DNA of 64,000 bases, taken from contig JAFLVE010000011.1 in assembly GCA_022511445.1 (NCBI GenBank), positions 100,678 through 164,677 of the forward strand, given 5' to 3'. Below the pieces are notes generated by a model. It was not told the DNA's origin and ran no database searches. It worked only from the letters and a program-made list of their open reading frames with translations. Below, piece by piece: positions 62,684-64,000 of this stretch (within the stretch, counting starts at the first letter, position 1; each line of letters begins with the position of its first letter). The DNA comes from Clostridiales bacterium. Lineage in GTDB: Bacteria > Bacillota > Clostridia > Christensenellales > Pumilibacteraceae. The position numbers and the translations under genes are program-made.

Positions 62684-62760
62684 AGGAATGTAGCTCAGCA
62701 GGTTAGAGCACCACCCTGATAAGGTGGGGGTCGGTGGTTCGAGTCCACTCATTCCTACCA
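62684..62760 (+). tRNA. tRNA-Ile (anticodon GAT)
   Basis: 77 nt with encoded CCA. Acceptor AGGAATG/CATTCCT, anticodon stem CCACC/GGTGG around CTGATAA. It lies 14 nt after tRNA-Ala and shares its promoter. Its 3' end is copied at 62980 and the whole gene, damaged, at 63069. Confidence 0.97.
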
Positions 62761-62766
62761 AGTAAT

Positions 62767-62790
62767 AAGCACCCCAAAAGGGTGCTTTTT
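62767..62790 (+). terminator. Terminator of tRNA-Ile
   Basis: AAGCACCC pairs with GGGTGCTT around CAAAA, followed by TTT. Confidence 0.85.
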
Positions 62791-62813
62791 ACTTGGTAGA
62801 AAACGGGTGGCAG

Positions 62814-62870
62814 AACCATGCGGTGCGTGGAAAAGCCGAAAAGAAAGTAAAAGCTTGACACCGCATGGTT
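62814..62870. repeat. 12-bp inverted repeat between tRNA-Ile and its 3'-end copy
   Basis: AACCATGCGGTG (62814-62825) and CACCGCATGGTT (62859-62870) are perfect reverse complements 33 nt apart. The rest of 62791-62979 shows no gene. Confidence 0.8.
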
Positions 62871-62979
62871 CGCTAGGCGCTTGCGCTGTAAAGATAAATA
62901 AACTGCGTAACTCATTTTTACGTAAGATATAACAGGCAACAGATTATTAATCGCAAAGCCCGCCGCGAATTCGCGGCAT

Positions 62980-62996
62980 TCCACTCATTCCTACCA
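62980..62996 (+). repeat. Copy of the tRNA-Ile 3' end
   Basis: TCCACTCATTCCTACCA is identical to the last 17 nt of tRNA-Ile, without a tRNA body, and is followed at once by a terminator. Confidence 0.88.
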
Positions 62997-63018
62997 AAAG
63001 ACGCGTAAGCGTCTTTTT
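62997..63018 (+). terminator. Terminator after the tRNA-Ile 3'-end copy
   Basis: AAAGACGC pairs with GCGTCTTT around GTAA, followed by TT. Confidence 0.82.
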
Positions 63019-63068
63019 GTTTGCGGCTGGGGTCGGAGACCCTTTCGACAACAAAAACAACTGAATAA

Positions 63069-63167
63069 AGGAATGTAGCTCAGCAGGTTAGGCACCGCAC
63101 TGCTACGAAGCAACCGCGAAGCGGTTATAAGGTGGGGTCGAAAGGTCGAGCCCACTCATTCCTACCA
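63069..63167 (+). pseudogene. Degenerate tRNA-Ile copy with a 24-nt insertion in the anticodon loop
   Basis: The 5' 22 nt (AGGAATGTAGCTCAGC...) and the 3' end through CCA match tRNA-Ile at 62684. Two bases are missing in the D-arm region, the T-arm is disrupted (GAAAGGTCGAGCCC), and 24 nt (63103-63126) sit inside the anticodon loop, containing a perfect AACCGC-GAA-GCGGTT hairpin. The molecule could not fold as a normal tRNA, so it is called a pseudogene. Confidence 0.85.
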
Positions 63168-63205
63168 TATAAAACCCGAAACGAATATTCGTTTCGGGTT
63201 TTATA
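63168..63205. terminator. Perfect 38-nt palindromic terminator after the tRNA-Ile pseudogene
   Basis: A 19-bp perfect stem with arms beginning TATAAAACCCGAAACGAAT and no loop bases, bidirectional in form. Confidence 0.8.
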
Positions 63206-63400
63206 AATGAAGCGCCGCTAAAGCGGCATGAAAAATGAAGACGCTGAGCGGCGTAGCACGAAGTCGCTCGCTAAACTCGCTAATTAAGGTGGCGCTTCGC
63301 TTCATTTTTCATTAGGTGCTTTTGCACCGTCTTCGTGCTTCTCCGGCACGAAGTGCCGACTTCATTAAAATTATTCGTTTTAGCTTCTTCAATGAAATGG
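63206..63400. repeat. Mosaic of nested short inverted repeats
   Basis: ATGAAAAATGAAG (63230-63242) pairs with CTTCATTTTTCAT (63298-63310). GCCGC/GCGGC and several GCACGAAG / CTTCGTGC copies also occur. No gene or known RNA is apparent. The style matches 2658-2760 beside tRNA-Arg. Confidence 0.65.
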
Positions 63401-63423
63401 CGTCTTGCGGAGATTTTTTTTCG

Positions 63424-63453
63424 TTGACCGAGGCGGACATTTTGTGATATACT
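63424..63453 (+). promoter_or_regulatory. Promoter of the PHP phosphatase gene
   Basis: TTGACC (63424-63429), 18 nt, TATACT (63448-63453). Confidence 0.7.
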
Positions 63454-63477
63454 TTTCACACAGGGAGCGGTACACGC

Positions 63478-64000
63478 ATGCTAAGTGATTTTATAAAACT
63501 CACCGACGACTATCAAAATATCAAAATAAAGAGCAATTATCACACGCATAATTTTTTGTGCGGTCACGCCGGCGGAACGGTCAAGGATTATGTGGAGAGC
63601 GCGGTGCGATGCGGACTTAAAGTGATAGGCATTTCCGATCACTTTGCAGCTCCGATTGCGAGCAAGTCACCGTATATAACGCCGCAAACCATTCAATCGC
63701 GGTACTTGTCGCAGTTCGACGAGGCGAGGGCCCTGTTCGGCGGACGTATCGACATTCTTTCGGCGGTCGAGATAGAATACTTCGAGGGATACGAAGACTA
63801 TTATAAAAATCTTCTTAATAAGCTTGATTATCTTGTGCTCGGCCAGCATGAATTCATTTATAAAGGCGTACACTACGATTCCTTTTTCGACGGCGTTAAC
63901 GATGATAATATAACTGCGTATTTCAAGAGCGTGGAGCACGGACTTAAATCGGGGTATTTTGCAATTCTCGCGCACCCCGATCTCATCTTTTACGGGCGTC
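63478..64000 (+). CDS. PHP-domain phosphatase (histidinol-phosphatase HisK type), 3' end outside window
   Basis: The first 174 residues are visible and the frame is still open at the window edge. PHP metal-site motifs are in order: NYHTHNFLCGH (HxH), GISDH, VEIEYF (Glu), GQHEF and LAHPDL. The family hydrolyses histidinol phosphate in histidine synthesis, though some members act on other phosphates. Full proteins are about 260-280 aa. GGGAGCGG precedes ATG 63478. Confidence 0.88.
   Translation, partial: MLSDFIKLTDDYQNIKIKSNYHTHNFLCGHAGGTVKDYVESAVRCGLKVIGISDHFAAPIASKSPYITPQTIQSRYLSQFDEARALFGGRIDILSAVEIEYFEGYEDYYKNLLNKLDYLVLGQHEFIYKGVHYDSFFDGVNDDNITAYFKSVEHGLKSGYFAILAHPDLIFYGR

Noticed and set aside
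62468..62984. Minus-strand frames across the tRNA-Ala/Ile genes (e.g. with MVGMSGLEPPTPT)
   Set aside because: These are translations of tRNA gene complements, a common source of false short proteins.

Overview
The window reads as chromosomal DNA of a low-GC-lineage Gram-positive anaerobe, most likely an uncultured member of the Clostridia (Bacillota; Christensenellales-like is my guess). Grounds are family-level: a BofA-family sporulation-type protein, archaeal/eukaryote-type ProS, RecD2, clostridial single-chain PurL, fhs with a FocA-type formate channel, CadC-type metal sensing, strong GGAGG ribosome binding sites and many TTGACA-17-TATAAT promoters. The species assignment is inference; no marker such as 16S rRNA is present.

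Layout. 1-2.3 kb: end of a sugar locus (3' part of a PfkB kinase and an MsmK/UgpC-type ABC ATPase carrying an odd inserted domain). 2.3-3.0 kb: a tRNA-Arg(ACG) locus with repeated copies of the tRNA 3' end, each followed by its own terminator. 3.0-5.7 kb: metal-resistance operon (ArsR/CadC regulator with palindromic operator, small HMA protein, P1B ATPase). 5.9-10.4 kb: unknown helical protein, pyruvate kinase, two-component system, BofA-like protein. 10.5-22.7 kb: housekeeping (proS, a DUF2188 membrane coiled-coil protein, metK-recD2, fhs-glnS, an SDR-like protein, a short alaS). 22.9-28.6 kb: an AT-richer island with two large exported repeat proteins. 28.8-32.1 kb: leuS and a formate channel. 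32.1-36.6 kb: a divergent sulfur-amino-acid-like locus: a membrane-anchored cysteine synthase fusion and a paralogue of its anchor on the minus strand, and DUF3737 plus a MalY/PatB C-S lyase on the plus strand. 36.7-39.0 kb: SGNH lipoprotein, tRNA-Arg(CCT), anchored hydrolase. 39.1-49.1 kb: purECMNHDL operon (no purF), ending in two tandem 96-bp repeats. 49.3-58.8 kb: murG, hydrolase-trmL, two unknown proteins, a type II topoisomerase pair. 58.8-64 kb: lytic transglycosylase, polA-coaE, tRNA-Ala, tRNA-Ile with 3'-end scars and a broken tRNA-Ile copy, and the start of a PHP phosphatase.

How genes work together. Fhs makes 10-formyl-THF from formate, which the FocA homologue could import or release; 10-formyl-THF feeds PurN and PurH in the purine operon. 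MetK consumes methionine, while the CysK fusion and MalY sit on cysteine/cystathionine chemistry. The points I find most unusual are the membrane-tethered cysteine synthase, the two tRNA loci with serial 3'-end/terminator scars, the 96-bp tandem repeats after purL, the InlB-like domain inside a cytoplasmic ABC ATPase, and several genes (leuS, polA, probably a lytic transglycosylase and the bofA-like gene) whose -10 box lies 5-6 nt before the start codon, implying leaderless mRNAs. All functional names rest on motif recognition by eye; no database search was run.
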